Assembly (NCBI GenBank): GCA_963741495.1
Contig: CAVUID010000012.1
Span: 248,001 to 312,000, forward strand
Length of the DNA stretch: 64,000 nt
Direction: 5' to 3'
DNA from: Sulfurimicrobium sp963741495
Lineage (GTDB): Bacteria > Pseudomonadota > Gammaproteobacteria > Burkholderiales > Sulfuricellaceae
Both the position numbers and the translations under genes were made by a program. Position 1 is the first letter of the stretch, and every line of letters starts with the position of its first letter. Shown in pieces: positions 42,691 to 51,083 of the stretch. Below the pieces are notes generated by a model. That model saw nothing but the letters and a program-made list of their open reading frames with translations, was not told the DNA's origin and ran no database searches.

Positions 42691-43811
42691 GCTTGCCTAG
42701 ATTGAAGCACAACCCAACCAGCGGCCAGCACCAAAGGCAGCAGCCCAGCCAGCGCCAATACAGCTCCCCAACGTACGCCTGCCAGCACCAGCAGGCCAGC
42801 AGCCAGCAACAGGAGCGCCCTTGCTCCGCTGCCATAGGTCAACCGCCAGCGGGCCTGAACATGCCACTCAGACTGCCGTCCCGGCCTGAGCCAGAGCGGA
42901 AGCAATTGCCCGACGGCGCCACTCACCAGCGGGAACAAAAAAGCAAAAACCAGCAGGTGTCCGGCAGCGGCGGACGCTACCCAGCCAGCGGCATGCAAAC
43001 CGCCCGCCAAAAGCGCCATGAAGTAACCCACGCCTGCCATTGCGAGCATTGGGGTCGCGCCATGCCATGAAAATATTCCGACACGGAAGTTCAGCAGCCA
43101 GGAACGCCCCAGGCGAGCCAGTGGCACCAGCCACAGCATTAGCCCGAGCCAGGACAGGAGCGGCAGCCAGGCAGCGCCGAAGCCGATCAGCAATGTTCCG
43201 CCCAGTGCGAACGGAAGATCAGCCCGCAACCGCCCTGCCGCACCGGGATCCGGTCGCCCTGCAGCGGTTGGAAGCAGAACCTGCAGGGTTCCAATGGCAG
43301 TCAGACCGACGAAACCGAACAGATTCAAATGCAAATGCAGTCGCTTGAATGCCAGCGCCTGCTCCGGCCACAGGCCCATCGCCACCACCGCCAGCAGGCT
43401 CACCGCCAGGCAAAGCAATGCCGCCAGATACCAGTACACGCCGGGATGAGGACTGCCCAGCGCCGCCTTGGTACGCATCCACTGCCAACCCGCCAGACGA
43501 GCGACAACAAGCAGCGCAAGCAAAGCCGCAAGGAGGCGAACAGATGCGGGCAGGTTAAAGGCAAAAAAGGCTGTCGCCAGCACCCCGGCCTGCCAGGCCA
43601 GACCAGCCAGCAATTCAACCTGGCGCGCCGCCCCTCCGGTTCGGGTCAGCACCGGAACAAAGTGGGTCATCGCCGCCATAATCATGGGCATCACGCCCAA
43701 CGCAAAAACCAGATGAATGTGGACGGCCCGGTGCAGATCCATGAAAAGCGGCAACACCAGTGCGCCCGCCATCGCCAGAACAGCCGAAATGACCAGAAAG
43801 ACCAGAAGCAT
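42687..43811 (-). CDS. Polytopic membrane protein next to norCB, unknown
   Basis: A 374-residue protein of about ten or more helices. Histidine pairs sit in membrane contexts: HRAVHIHLVFALGVMPMIMAAMTHFVPVL, FKRLHLHLNLFGFVGLTAIGTLQVLLPTA and LHAAGWVASAAAGHLLVFAFLFPL, suggesting heme or metal binding as in NnrS-like proteins. I do not recognise a named family. Divergent from norC; the 240-bp gap holds one anaerobox that could serve both directions. It may be co-transcribed with the DUF2249 gene downstream. Confidence 0.68.
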   Translation of the reverse strand: MLLVFLVISAVLAMAGALVLPLFMDLHRAVHIHLVFALGVMPMIMAAMTHFVPVLTRTGGAARQVELLAGLAWQAGVLATAFFAFNLPASVRLLAALLALLVVARLAGWQWMRTKAALGSPHPGVYWYLAALLCLAVSLLAVVAMGLWPEQALAFKRLHLHLNLFGFVGLTAIGTLQVLLPTAAGRPDPGAAGRLRADLPFALGGTLLIGFGAAWLPLLSWLGLMLWLVPLARLGRSWLLNFRVGIFSWHGATPMLAMAGVGYFMALLAGGLHAAGWVASAAAGHLLVFAFLFPLVSGAVGQLLPLWLRPGRQSEWHVQARWRLTYGSGARALLLLAAGLLVLAGVRWGAVLALAGLLPLVLAAGWVVLQSRQA

Positions 43812-43892
43812 GTAGATAATTCCTCACAAAACCCACGCCATCATAACGCAGGGTCAAATAATCCTTGATAAAGTTCCCTAAGCGTATCAACC

Positions 43893-43906
43893 TTGATCCA
43901 CGTCAA
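43893..43906 (+). promoter_or_regulatory. Anaerobox upstream of norC
   Basis: TTGAT-CCAC-GTCAA inside the longer palindrome CCTTGATCCACGTCAAGG. It lies about 150 bases from the norC start, so a leader of about 110 bases is implied if it sits at -41.5. It may also act on the divergent membrane-protein gene. Confidence 0.8.
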
Positions 43907-44050
43907 GGATTCGGGCGTCATGCTCGGTTAGTCTTTGCCTGCCGCGTTCCAGGCGATTCGTTACGCGGCTGCCCGTCACGAACACCTGCGGGAAGCGGTA
44001 ACACGTAAACAGCCTGGAACCCAATAACCACAAGCTAATCAGGAGGTAAT

Positions 44051-44476
44051 ATGAGCGAAACATTTACCAAGGCGATGGCGCGGAACATCTTCTACGGGGG
44101 AGCTGTATTCTTCTTCCTGTTGTTTCTCGGCCTGACCTTTGACACCATGCAGCAACTGCCCAGTCGGGACCATCGGGAAAATATCACCGATTCGGTCGTA
44201 CGAGGCAAGCACTTATGGGAGACAAACAACTGTATCGGTTGCCATACTCTGCTGGGAGAAGGCGCATATTTCGCTCCTGAACTGGGCAATGTCTATGCCC
44301 GCCGTGGCGGCCCATTCATCAAGGCATGGATTCAGTCCCAGCCTACCGGCGTACCAGGCCGTCGCCAAATGCCGAATTTCAACCTGAACGACCAGGAACT
44401 GGATGATCTGGTGGCTTTCTTCAAATGGACCGGAGAAATCAACACCGCCAAATGGCCGCCGAACATTGAAGGCTAA
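44051..44476 (+). CDS. norC: Nitric oxide reductase subunit C
   Basis: Membrane-anchored cytochrome c subunit that passes electrons to NorB. 141 residues: one N-terminal helix (NIFYGGAVFFFLLFLGLTF), heme motif NNCIGCHTLLGEGAYFAPEL, and the axial methionine in RRQMPNFNLNDQELDDL. Good AGGAGG before the start. Followed 45 bases later by norB; a standard norCB operon behind an anaerobox. Confidence 0.97.
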   Translation: MSETFTKAMARNIFYGGAVFFFLLFLGLTFDTMQQLPSRDHRENITDSVVRGKHLWETNNCIGCHTLLGEGAYFAPELGNVYARRGGPFIKAWIQSQPTGVPGRRQMPNFNLNDQELDDLVAFFKWTGEINTAKWPPNIEG

Positions 44477-44521
44477 ACCGGCGCATGTCCAGATTTAATT
44501 AAAGGTTTAGGAGGAATTAAC

Positions 44522-45901
44522 ATGCAATATCAATCCCAAGCGGTGGCGAAGCCTTACTTCATTGCCGCAATTGGCCTGTTCGTCGGACAGATCATTTTTG
44601 GTCTGATCATGGGCTACCAATATGTCGTCGGTGACTTCCTGTTCCCGGAGATCCCCTTTAACGTGGCCCGCATGGTCCACACCAACCTGCTGATCGTGTG
44701 GCTGCTGTTCGGCTTCATGGGTGCGACGCATTACCTCATACCCGAGGAGGCCGAAACCGAGCTGTTCAGTCCCAAGCTGGGCCTGCTCACGTTCTGGGTC
44801 TTCCTGGTTGCGGGTGCACTGACCATCGTTGGTTACCTGATGGTGCCTTACGCCACCCTGGCCGCAATGACCGGAAACGATCTCCTGCCTACCATGGGCC
44901 GGGAATTCCTCGAGCAACCGCTGATCACCAAGGTCGGCATCGTGATCGTGGTTCTGACCTTCCTGTTCAACATCAGCATGACCGTACTGAAAGGCCGCAA
45001 GACCTCGATCAGTCTGGTTCTGCTGGTTGGACTGTGGGGTCTGGCCATTTTCTTCCTGTTCTCCTTCTACAATCCATCCAACCTGGTGCTGGACAAGTAC
45101 TTCTGGTGGTGGACCGTGCATCTCTGGGTGGAAGGTGTGTGGGAACTGATCCTGGGTGCAATGCTGGCCTTCGTGCTGATCAAGGTAACGGGTGTTGACC
45201 GCGAAGTGATCGAAAAATGGCTTTACGTCATCATCGCCATGACCCTGATCACCGGCATCATCGGTACCGGTCACCACTACTTCTGGATCGGTACGCCTGA
45301 ATACTGGCAGTGGTTCGGTTCCGTGTTCTCTGCTCTGGAACCCATTCCGTTCTTCATGATGACCGTGTTTGCTTTCAACATGGTGAACCGTCGCCGTCGC
45401 GAGCATCCCAACAAGGCTGCCACCCTGTGGGCTCTGGGAACCGGCGTGATGGCATTCCTCGGCGCTGGCGTGTGGGGCTTCCTGCACACCCTGGCTCCGG
45501 TGAACTTCTTCACCCACGGCACGCAGATCACCGCCGCCCACGGTCACATGGCGTTCTACGGCGCCTATGTGATGGTGAACCTGGCCATGATCTCCTACGC
45601 CATGCCGATGCTGCGCGGTCGTACCGCCAACTCCGGCCCGGCACAGACCATGGAAATGTGGGCGTTCTGGCTGATGACGGTATCCATTGTGTTCATCACC
45701 CTGTTCCTCACCGCTGCCGGCATCCTGCAAGTCTGGCTGCAGCGCATGGGTGACACACCGATGGGCTTCATGGCTGCGCAAGATCAGATCATGATCTTCT
45801 ACTGGCTGCGTGAGATCACCGGCTTCGTGTTCCTGCTGGGGCTGGTGCTGTATATCTGGAGCTTCTTCTGCAAGAAAGGTGAAGCACAAGCAGCTGCGTA
45901 A
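44522..45901 (+). CDS. norB: Nitric oxide reductase subunit B
   Basis: Catalytic subunit reducing 2 NO to N2O at a heme b3/non-heme iron centre. 459 residues, about 12 helices. Heme and FeB histidines are visible in RMVHTNLLIVWLLFGFMGATHYLIP, WWTVHLWVEGVWELILGAML, TGHHYFWIG and THGTQITAAHGHMAFYGAYVM; the helix-VI glutamate lies in VEGVWE. No quinol-binding N-terminal extension, so it is the cytochrome c-dependent form. AGGAGG precedes ATG. A strong terminator follows at 45915. Confidence 0.97.
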   Translation: MQYQSQAVAKPYFIAAIGLFVGQIIFGLIMGYQYVVGDFLFPEIPFNVARMVHTNLLIVWLLFGFMGATHYLIPEEAETELFSPKLGLLTFWVFLVAGALTIVGYLMVPYATLAAMTGNDLLPTMGREFLEQPLITKVGIVIVVLTFLFNISMTVLKGRKTSISLVLLVGLWGLAIFFLFSFYNPSNLVLDKYFWWWTVHLWVEGVWELILGAMLAFVLIKVTGVDREVIEKWLYVIIAMTLITGIIGTGHHYFWIGTPEYWQWFGSVFSALEPIPFFMMTVFAFNMVNRRRREHPNKAATLWALGTGVMAFLGAGVWGFLHTLAPVNFFTHGTQITAAHGHMAFYGAYVMVNLAMISYAMPMLRGRTANSGPAQTMEMWAFWLMTVSIVFITLFLTAAGILQVWLQRMGDTPMGFMAAQDQIMIFYWLREITGFVFLLGLVLYIWSFFCKKGEAQAAA

Positions 45902-45914
45902 TCGTTCCTCCTGG

Positions 45915-45941
45915 GAGGGGCCCTCGGGCCCCTCTTTTTTT
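45915..45941 (+). terminator. Terminator after norCB
   Basis: GAGGGGCCC/GGGCCCCTC stem with a 2-4-base loop and TTTTTTT. Separates norCB from norEF, at least partly. Confidence 0.9.
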
Positions 45942-45951
45942 GCCTGAATAG

Positions 45952-46548
45952 TTGACTGTTTTGATAAACAAAAAACCGACACAACATGTAATCCACGCCA
46001 CGCCCCCTGGCGATCTGGCGATCTGGGTTTTCATCTTCGCCGAACTATTGGCTTTCGGCGTCTTTTTCGTTGCCTACGCCTTTGCGCGGGCAAACAATGT
46101 GGAGCTGTTCAACGAATCGCAACAGCACCTCAACCGCACCTCCGGCGCGATCAATACCCTGGTGTTGATCACCAGCAGCTATTTCATGGTGCGCGCGGTC
46201 GCGGCCATCAAGCAGGGACTGTCAAACGACTGCGTGCGCTGGATCGCCTCCGCCATCGGACTTGGATTCGTGTTCCTGGCCATCAAGATCGCCGAGTTTA
46301 ACGCCACGTTTGCCGCCGGCATCTCGCTCAGCACCAACACTTTCTATATGTTTTACCTGTCGCTGACGCTATTCCATTTCATGCATGTCATTCTCGGCAT
46401 GGTGATTCTGGCAGCGATCATGGTAAAAGCCTTGCGCGGCGGCTACTCAGCAGAAAACCATATTGGCGTTGAAACCGGCGCCTCCTACTGGCACATGGTG
46501 GATCTGCTGTGGATCATCCTGTTCCCGCTGGTTTACGTGATTCGCTGA
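45952..46548 (+). CDS. norE: NorE-like cytochrome c oxidase subunit III homologue
   Basis: A 198-residue membrane protein of five helices homologous to oxidase subunit III: PPGDLAIWVFIFAELLAFGVFF, TLVLITSSYFMVRA, YMFYLSLTLFHFMHVILGMVIL and YWHMVDLLWIILFPLVYVI. NorE assists NO reductase activity or stability in denitrifiers but is not catalytic. TTG 45952 start, 50 bases after norB and beyond the terminator. Followed 10 bases later by norF. Confidence 0.88.
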   Translation: MTVLINKKPTQHVIHATPPGDLAIWVFIFAELLAFGVFFVAYAFARANNVELFNESQQHLNRTSGAINTLVLITSSYFMVRAVAAIKQGLSNDCVRWIASAIGLGFVFLAIKIAEFNATFAAGISLSTNTFYMFYLSLTLFHFMHVILGMVILAAIMVKALRGGYSAENHIGVETGASYWHMVDLLWIILFPLVYVIR

Positions 46549-46558
46549 AGGAACTTAA

Positions 46559-46861
46559 ATGGATACGCCGCACAAACCCCACTTCACCCGCGCCTGCACC
46601 CTTATCTGGCTGGCGCTGATTATCCTTACCTGCACCACCTACGCCATTGGCGAAACCGGCTGGAGCGGTACCGCAGTCATGCTTACCGTTCTCGGCACCG
46701 CAGTGATCAAGGTGGAAATGGTCGCCAGCTACTTCATGGGCCTGCGCCGCACCCGCTGGCTGTGGCGCGGCATTGTGCTGGGCTGGCTGATACTGGTATC
46801 TTCGCTGATCACCATTGCGTATCTGAAAACGGTCAAGCAGATACATGCTCTTTTGAGTTAG
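46559..46861 (+). CDS. norF: NorF-like small membrane protein (oxidase subunit IV family)
   Basis: A 100-residue protein with three helices (LIWLALIILTCTTYAIG, VMLTVLGTAVIKVEMVASYFMGLR, IVLGWLILVSSLITIAY), the pattern of the cytochrome c oxidase subunit IV/NorF family. The segment KVEMVASYFMGLRRTRWLWR is typical. Works with NorE. AGGAAC precedes ATG; followed by a palindromic repeat and norQ. Confidence 0.85.
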   Translation: MDTPHKPHFTRACTLIWLALIILTCTTYAIGETGWSGTAVMLTVLGTAVIKVEMVASYFMGLRRTRWLWRGIVLGWLILVSSLITIAYLKTVKQIHALLS

Positions 46862-46876
46862 TCTAAAACAGAAATC

Positions 46877-46936
46877 AACCACGGGGCTCACGGGGAAACC
46901 CCTCAAAACCCCGTGAGCCCCGTGCTCCCCGTGGTT
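46877..46936. repeat. Nested palindromic repeat between norF and norQ
   Basis: AACCACGGGGCTCACGGGG (46877-46895) faces CCCCGTGAGCCCCGTG (46909-46924) and CCCCGTGGTT (46927-46936). The arms give a stable hairpin of 16 or so pairs without a T-run. Probably a dispersed repeat of the CCACGGGG...CCCCGTGG type; may attenuate transcription into norQ. Confidence 0.75.
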
Positions 46937-46955
46937 AACTTTTCGGCGACTGAAG

Positions 46956-47738
46956 ATGAACGATTTACCTTTTTACAAACCCCATGGCAACGAAATCGAG
47001 CTGTTCGAACACGCCTACCGCAACCACCTGCCGCTCTTGATCAAGGGCCCTACCGGTTGCGGCAAGACCCGCTATGTTGCGCATATGGCCGCGCGGCTCG
47101 GGTTGCCGCTCTATACCGTGGCCTGTCACGACGACCTCACGGCGGCCGACCTGGTGGGGCGCCACCTGATCGGCGACGGCGTGACCTACTGGAACGACGG
47201 CCCGCTCACCCGCGCCGTGCGCGAAGGCGGCATCTGCTATCTGGATGAAGTGGTGGAAGCGCGCAAGGACACGACCGTGGTATTGCATCCGCTTTCAGAC
47301 GACCGGCGCATCCTGCCCATCGAACGCACCGGGGAGATACTCGAAGCGCCACCTGAATTCATGCTGATCGTGTCCTACAACCCTGGCTACCAGAATTTTC
47401 TCAAAGGCATGAAACCCAGCACCCGTCAGCGTTTCGTCAGCCTGCGCTTTGATTTTCCGGAGGCCGAACTGGAACAGCAAATCATTGTGGGTGAAACTGG
47501 CGCCGATGCCATGTTGTCAAAGAAATTAGTCAACCTTGCCAACAGCCTGCGCGCACTCAAGGAACATGATCTTGAAGAAGCAGCCAGCACGCGCCTGCTG
47601 GTCTACACCGCCACCCTGATCGGCAGCGGCTTCGACCCGGTGGAAGCCTGCCGGGCCGCAATGGTGGAACCTCTTACCGACGACGAGGAGACCGCCGAAG
47701 CACTGATGGAGATCGTCTATGCCACATTTGGAAAGTAA
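46956..47738 (+). CDS. norQ: NorQ/CbbQ-type MoxR AAA+ ATPase
   Basis: A 260-residue AAA+ ATPase needed to insert the non-heme iron of NorB. Walker A GPTGCGKTRY (about residues 31-40), Walker B GGICYLDEVVEAR, sensor 1 LIVSYNPGYQNFLKGMKPSTRQRFV. The NorQ/NirQ/CbbQ group is shown by HDDLTAADLVGRHL. It normally works with the VWA protein NorD, which here lies 15 kb away at 62437. The stop is 20 bases inside the next gene. Confidence 0.93.
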   Translation: MNDLPFYKPHGNEIELFEHAYRNHLPLLIKGPTGCGKTRYVAHMAARLGLPLYTVACHDDLTAADLVGRHLIGDGVTYWNDGPLTRAVREGGICYLDEVVEARKDTTVVLHPLSDDRRILPIERTGEILEAPPEFMLIVSYNPGYQNFLKGMKPSTRQRFVSLRFDFPEAELEQQIIVGETGADAMLSKKLVNLANSLRALKEHDLEEAASTRLLVYTATLIGSGFDPVEACRAAMVEPLTDDEETAEALMEIVYATFGK

Positions 47739-48114
47739 TGGCGATGCGCCAGGGCAAACACTTGCCATAACAGCAGAGGCGCTTTATATCGCCAATTTGC
47801 TGGTATTGCCCGGCCTGAGCTTCATCATCCTGCTCAAGCTGTATTTCAAGCACCGCTCAAGCGCGCCCCTGCTCGCCATCTGCCATTTGAAACAAACCGT
47901 TTCCGCCAGCATTTGGGCTGGGATTTTGCTGGTAGTCGCCAACCTCGTGATTTTGCTGCTTGGCGGCTATACCTCGGCCAACACCTGGACGGTGCTTATC
48001 ATCTACTTCACCACCTGCCATTCCACCCTGGTGTTGCTGGGCATACTCGGGCTCGCCAAGGCCATGGCGGGGCAGAAATTCATCTTCCCGCTGCTGGGCA
48101 GGCCATGCGAATAG
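47719..48114 (+). CDS. Small membrane protein coupled to norQ
   Basis: A 131-residue protein with three helices (ALYIANLLVLPGLSFIILL, SASIWAGILLVVANLVILLL, WTVLIIYFTTCHSTLVLLGILGLAKAM). Gly- and Leu-rich with a conserved-looking FxxxHRSSAPLLAICHLKQT loop, similar to DUF4870-like proteins. It overlaps norQ by 20 bases, so it is translationally coupled. Role unknown. Confidence 0.6.
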   Translation: MPHLESNGDAPGQTLAITAEALYIANLLVLPGLSFIILLKLYFKHRSSAPLLAICHLKQTVSASIWAGILLVVANLVILLLGGYTSANTWTVLIIYFTTCHSTLVLLGILGLAKAMAGQKFIFPLLGRPCE

Positions 48115-48124
48115 TCAAAATCAC

Positions 48125-48200
48125 TCACCACAAAGGACGCAAAGGTACGCGAAGGCAAAAAATGCTTGGTTCCCTTTGCGGACCTTTGCATTCTTTGCGC
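48125..48200. repeat. Imperfect palindromic repeat
   Basis: Left arm ACCACAAAGGACGCAAAGG and right arm CCTTTGCGGACCTTTGCATT (reverse complement similar) form an imperfect hairpin. ACAAAGGACGCAAAGG-type repeats are common dispersed bacterial elements. Sits between the norQ-coupled ORF and the polyferredoxin gene. Confidence 0.6.
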
Positions 48201-48218
48201 TAATTTTTTGCTGGCTCC

Positions 48219-49211
48219 ATGTTAACAACCCAACAAAAGCGGCTTTTGTTCCAGGCCAGTTTCTTCATACTGTTCCTGCTGGCGCCGGTGTTCGACCTGT
48301 TTCGCCTTGACCTCAACCTCAAGCACTTCTTTTTTCTCGGCATGCACTGGACGCTGGGCCTGGACGATTTTATTGCCGGAAAAATAGATACCACTGAAGC
48401 GGCTATTCGCCTCGCCCTGCGTGCCGGCCTGCCGATTTTTGGCACCATCGCACTGGGCGTATGGGTGTCATGGAAATATGGACGTCTTTATTGCGGCTGG
48501 CTGTGCCCACATTTTTCAGTAGTGGAAACCATCAACCAACTGATGCGCCGCACAATCGGACGGCAAAGCCTGTGGGATCACCATGCCCTGCCGGAGAAAA
48601 ACGCCGATGGCACGCTCACCAAAGCCAATCCGCTCTACTGGCTGGTACTGCTACCGCTGGTCATCGGCTTCGCTTTTCTGTGGGCCATCGCGCTACTGAC
48701 TTACCTGCTGCCGCCAGCTGAAATTTACGGCAATCTCTGGAACGGGACGCTGACTCGCAATCAGAGCGTTTTTCTTGGTGCAGGCACGCTCGCCTTCTTC
48801 ATCGAATTCATGTTTGCACGTCACCTGTTTTGCCGCTATGCCTGCGCCATCGGCTTGTTCCAGTCACTGGCCTGGATGGGCAACCGCAAGGCCATGGTGA
48901 TCGGATTCGATCGCCGTCGTGCAGCCTCTTGCATTGATTGCAATGCGGCCTGCGATAACATCTGTCCGATGCGCATCCGGCCGCGCAGCATCAAGCGCCT
49001 CATGCTCACCTGCACCCAATGCGGACAGTGCGCCAACGCCTGCTCACAGGTGCAGGCAAACAACCCGCGCGGCCCGTTGCTGAAATGGGTTCAGGACGAA
49101 TGCTCGCTGGACAAGTCCGCACGGGATTTCGGCCATCACGAAAATATTCCGCAATATTGTTTTGAACCTAATGCCGCATCGAAAAACAAGACAACAGCCT
49201 CTTCAACGTAA
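48219..49211 (+). CDS. Membrane polyferredoxin, CcoG/NapH/RdxA-like
   Basis: A 330-residue protein with about four to five helices and two 4Fe-4S sites. Membrane part: LLFQASFFILFLLAPVFDL, YCGWLCPHFSVVETINQLM (extra membrane cysteines), and LLPLVIGFAFLWAIALLTYL. Clusters: CIDCNAACDNICP and CTQCGQCANAC. Such proteins transfer electrons or reduce copper during assembly of oxidases and NosZ (CcoG reduces Cu; NapH passes electrons). The exact role is not shown. The C-terminal 40 residues lack the domain usual for CcoG, so NapH-like is equally possible. Confidence 0.82.
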   Translation: MLTTQQKRLLFQASFFILFLLAPVFDLFRLDLNLKHFFFLGMHWTLGLDDFIAGKIDTTEAAIRLALRAGLPIFGTIALGVWVSWKYGRLYCGWLCPHFSVVETINQLMRRTIGRQSLWDHHALPEKNADGTLTKANPLYWLVLLPLVIGFAFLWAIALLTYLLPPAEIYGNLWNGTLTRNQSVFLGAGTLAFFIEFMFARHLFCRYACAIGLFQSLAWMGNRKAMVIGFDRRRAASCIDCNAACDNICPMRIRPRSIKRLMLTCTQCGQCANACSQVQANNPRGPLLKWVQDECSLDKSARDFGHHENIPQYCFEPNAASKNKTTASST

Positions 49212-49383
49212 AAATCCCAATACAGCAGCATTTCATTGTAGATAAAACCTCATCGACCGCCGCTCTAGAATTCAATTACGCTCTCCAATACAAATGCAAC
49301 CATGCTAAACAGTGTTCAAGGTCTTGATTTCTTGATGTGGTCTGTTATGCTTTCAAGCTTTTTAGCAAAGAGGAGTTCGTGAC

Positions 49384-49809
49384 GTGATCAAGACCGGCAA
49401 TAAACTTATCCCCGCCCTAGTAATCATGCTGGCGCTGGCCGCCTGCGGGAAGAAAGAAGAAGCCCAGACCGCTACGCCTGCGCAACCAGTTGCCGAAGCA
49501 GCAAAACCGGCTGAAGCCGCCAAACCCGAAGAAAATGCTGCAGTTGACGAGCATCACGCCAAAGGCGAGAAAGTATTCAAGGCCACTTGCTCAATGTGCC
49601 ATCAAACGGGTGCCGCAGGCGCGCCGATCGTAGGCGACAAAGCTGACTGGGGTCCACGCATTGCCCAAGGGTTGGATACGCTTCACAACCACGCCATTGC
49701 AGGGTACACCGGTGCAAAGGGCATGATGCCAGCCAAAGGCGCCAATCCTTCATTGTCCGATGACGACGTGAAAGCCGGCGTTGATTACATGGTGAGCAAA
49801 GCCCAGTAA
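49384..49809 (+). CDS. Lipoprotein cytochrome c (c5-like)
   Basis: A 141-residue mono-heme cytochrome. Lipobox LALAAC (Cys-20) anchors it to a membrane; an Ala/Pro/Glu/Lys-rich linker follows. The heme site is ATCSMCHQTGAAGAP and the axial Met is in AKGMMPAKGANPSLSDDDV, the cytochrome c5/c555 pattern. A likely electron donor to NorCB or NosZ or to a terminal oxidase. GTG 49384 behind GAGGAG. A bidirectional-looking terminator follows. Confidence 0.88.
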   Translation: MIKTGNKLIPALVIMLALAACGKKEEAQTATPAQPVAEAAKPAEAAKPEENAAVDEHHAKGEKVFKATCSMCHQTGAAGAPIVGDKADWGPRIAQGLDTLHNHAIAGYTGAKGMMPAKGANPSLSDDDVKAGVDYMVSKAQ

Positions 49810-49824
49810 GCGACAAAGTGCATC

Positions 49825-49853
49825 AAAAAAAGGGGCCATCGGTCCCTTTTTTT
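49825..49853 (+). terminator. Terminator after the cytochrome c gene
   Basis: AAAAAAAGGGGCC, ATC, GGTCCCTTTTTTT. The A- and T-runs on both sides let it work in both directions, toward the convergent TumE-like gene as well. Confidence 0.88.
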
Positions 49854-49945
49854 ATTTGTGCGCCAGCAGATCACAGCCCAGCAGATCCCAGCAAAGCGTG
49901 CTTGCTCAAATCTGCGCCTTAACCCTGCATGAATTTCATTTCAAA

Positions 49946-50302
49946 TCAGCTGGACTCAAGCAGTGGATCCTGAAGCAATCCATCAATTAACTGCCTGACG
50001 TTATCCCAGGGCTCCCTGCCGGGAGTGGTCAATGTATCTGGACGCAGCTTGGCATCAGCATCGTGCAGGTGGTTGGGAAAAGTAGATAATTCCTTGTGCA
50101 ACGGGGCTGTGTCGATACGTAATTCTGCATCGCCCCACGCCCACTGTATGGAATACTCGTCGGGGTTGAGGTAACGAAGCTCTACAATCAGGCCGCTATC
50201 GAACAGGGCCAGCAGTGCATCCTGCTTGAGTTGCACTCCCCCATCGAGCTGATCGGCGTAGTGCGCCTCGATGTGCGTTTTCAGTTCCAGATGAAGGCTC
50301 AT
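49946..50302 (-). CDS. TumE-like (DUF6516) protein, possible toxin
   Basis: A 118-residue protein with the TumE/DUF6516 look: LLALFDSGLIVELRYLNPDEYSIQWAWG and FPNHLHDADAKLRPDTLTTPG. Some members of this family are toxins of toxin-antitoxin pairs. The partner upstream (50299) is coupled by an ATGA overlap but has no Xre-type HTH, so the pair is unproven. It is last in the nosDFYL transcript. Alternatively an accessory protein with no toxic role. Confidence 0.55.
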   Translation of the reverse strand: MSLHLELKTHIEAHYADQLDGGVQLKQDALLALFDSGLIVELRYLNPDEYSIQWAWGDAELRIDTAPLHKELSTFPNHLHDADAKLRPDTLTTPGREPWDNVRQLIDGLLQDPLLESS

Positions 50303-50577
50303 ACCAGTTTGGCTCCCTGCAGCGCATGATTCAATTCATCACGAACTGCGTTGCGCGTCGCAACCAGAATGCGTGCGCTCAGATAGTGTTCATAGGCCGG
50401 GTGTTCGGCGATTTCACCCGCCGTAATTTTGCCCAGCAACGTCTCTTCGTCTTCCACGCCATGCTGTTCCAGCAATAACTTCCTGTTCTCGCGCAATTCA
50501 TAAGTCAGCATGGAAAGCGACTCAATCAATTCAGCATCGTTGTAATCAAACCCTTCAAAATAATTCTTCATGCTCAC
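50299..50577 (-). CDS. Small acidic protein coupled to nosL and TumE-like gene
   Basis: A 92-residue protein: MKNYFEGFDYNDAELIESLS, helical throughout, acidic and Leu-rich, with AYEHYLSARILVATRNAVRDELN at the C-terminus. No family recognised. ATG overlaps the nosL stop and its own stop overlaps the TumE-like start (4-base ATGA at both ends), so it is strongly translationally linked. Antitoxin-like size and position, but no DNA-binding motif seen. Confidence 0.6.
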   Translation of the reverse strand: MSMKNYFEGFDYNDAELIESLSMLTYELRENRKLLLEQHGVEDEETLLGKITAGEIAEHPAYEHYLSARILVATRNAVRDELNHALQGAKLV

Positions 50578-51083
50578 ATCCTTTCATCATGCTGAGCACC
50601 GCCATCCAGCGCGACCATATTGACTGTAACCTCGTCGAATTTAAGTATTTTTCCACCAAACTGTTTGACGAATGCCTGTGCATCCTCCATGCGCGAAAAT
50701 CCAGCAAGTGTCGGGCCCATGGCACCCCGTTTCTTGCTATCGATGACATAAAAGGCGGATTTGGCGTCAATCCAGTTTCCTGTTGGCTGCTCCCAGGGCG
50801 TTTTTCCCATATCCTGGGTGTACAGCGCTTTTACGCGTTTTTTTTGCTCCGGGCGCAGGTAGATGGAAAACATCTCCATGGTGTCGCAGAAAAAGTCCGG
50901 CCCGCCTTTGTCATAGTGAATCTGCGCCTTGGGTCCGGGATAGTCCATCAAAGTCATGCCATCCAGAGAACAGGTGGTGCCTTGATCGATTTCCGCCGCT
51001 TTGGCAGCTTCTTCCTGCTTGCTGCAACCGAAGGAAAGCGTTGCCAGCAGCGTTGCCAGCAGCAATAACTTGTGCGTCTTCAT
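50574..51083 (-). CDS. nosL: NosL copper-binding lipoprotein
   Basis: Outer-membrane copper chaperone for NosZ. 169 residues: lipobox LSFGC, then metal-site TTCSLDGMTLMDYPGPKAQIH, and DFFCDTMEMFSIYL. The GM and Cys/Met pattern around PGPKAQI is the NosL hallmark. ATG 51083 has GGAG 8 bases upstream. Starts 4 bases before the nosY stop. Confidence 0.92.
   Translation of the reverse strand: MKTHKLLLLATLLATLSFGCSKQEEAAKAAEIDQGTTCSLDGMTLMDYPGPKAQIHYDKGGPDFFCDTMEMFSIYLRPEQKKRVKALYTQDMGKTPWEQPTGNWIDAKSAFYVIDSKKRGAMGPTLAGFSRMEDAQAFVKQFGGKILKFDEVTVNMVALDGGAQHDERM

Noticed and set aside
44507..45982. A 491-codon open frame on the minus strand opposite norB
   Set aside because: Sequence is His/Gln/Glu-rich shadow protein with no family, while norB on the other strand is certain.
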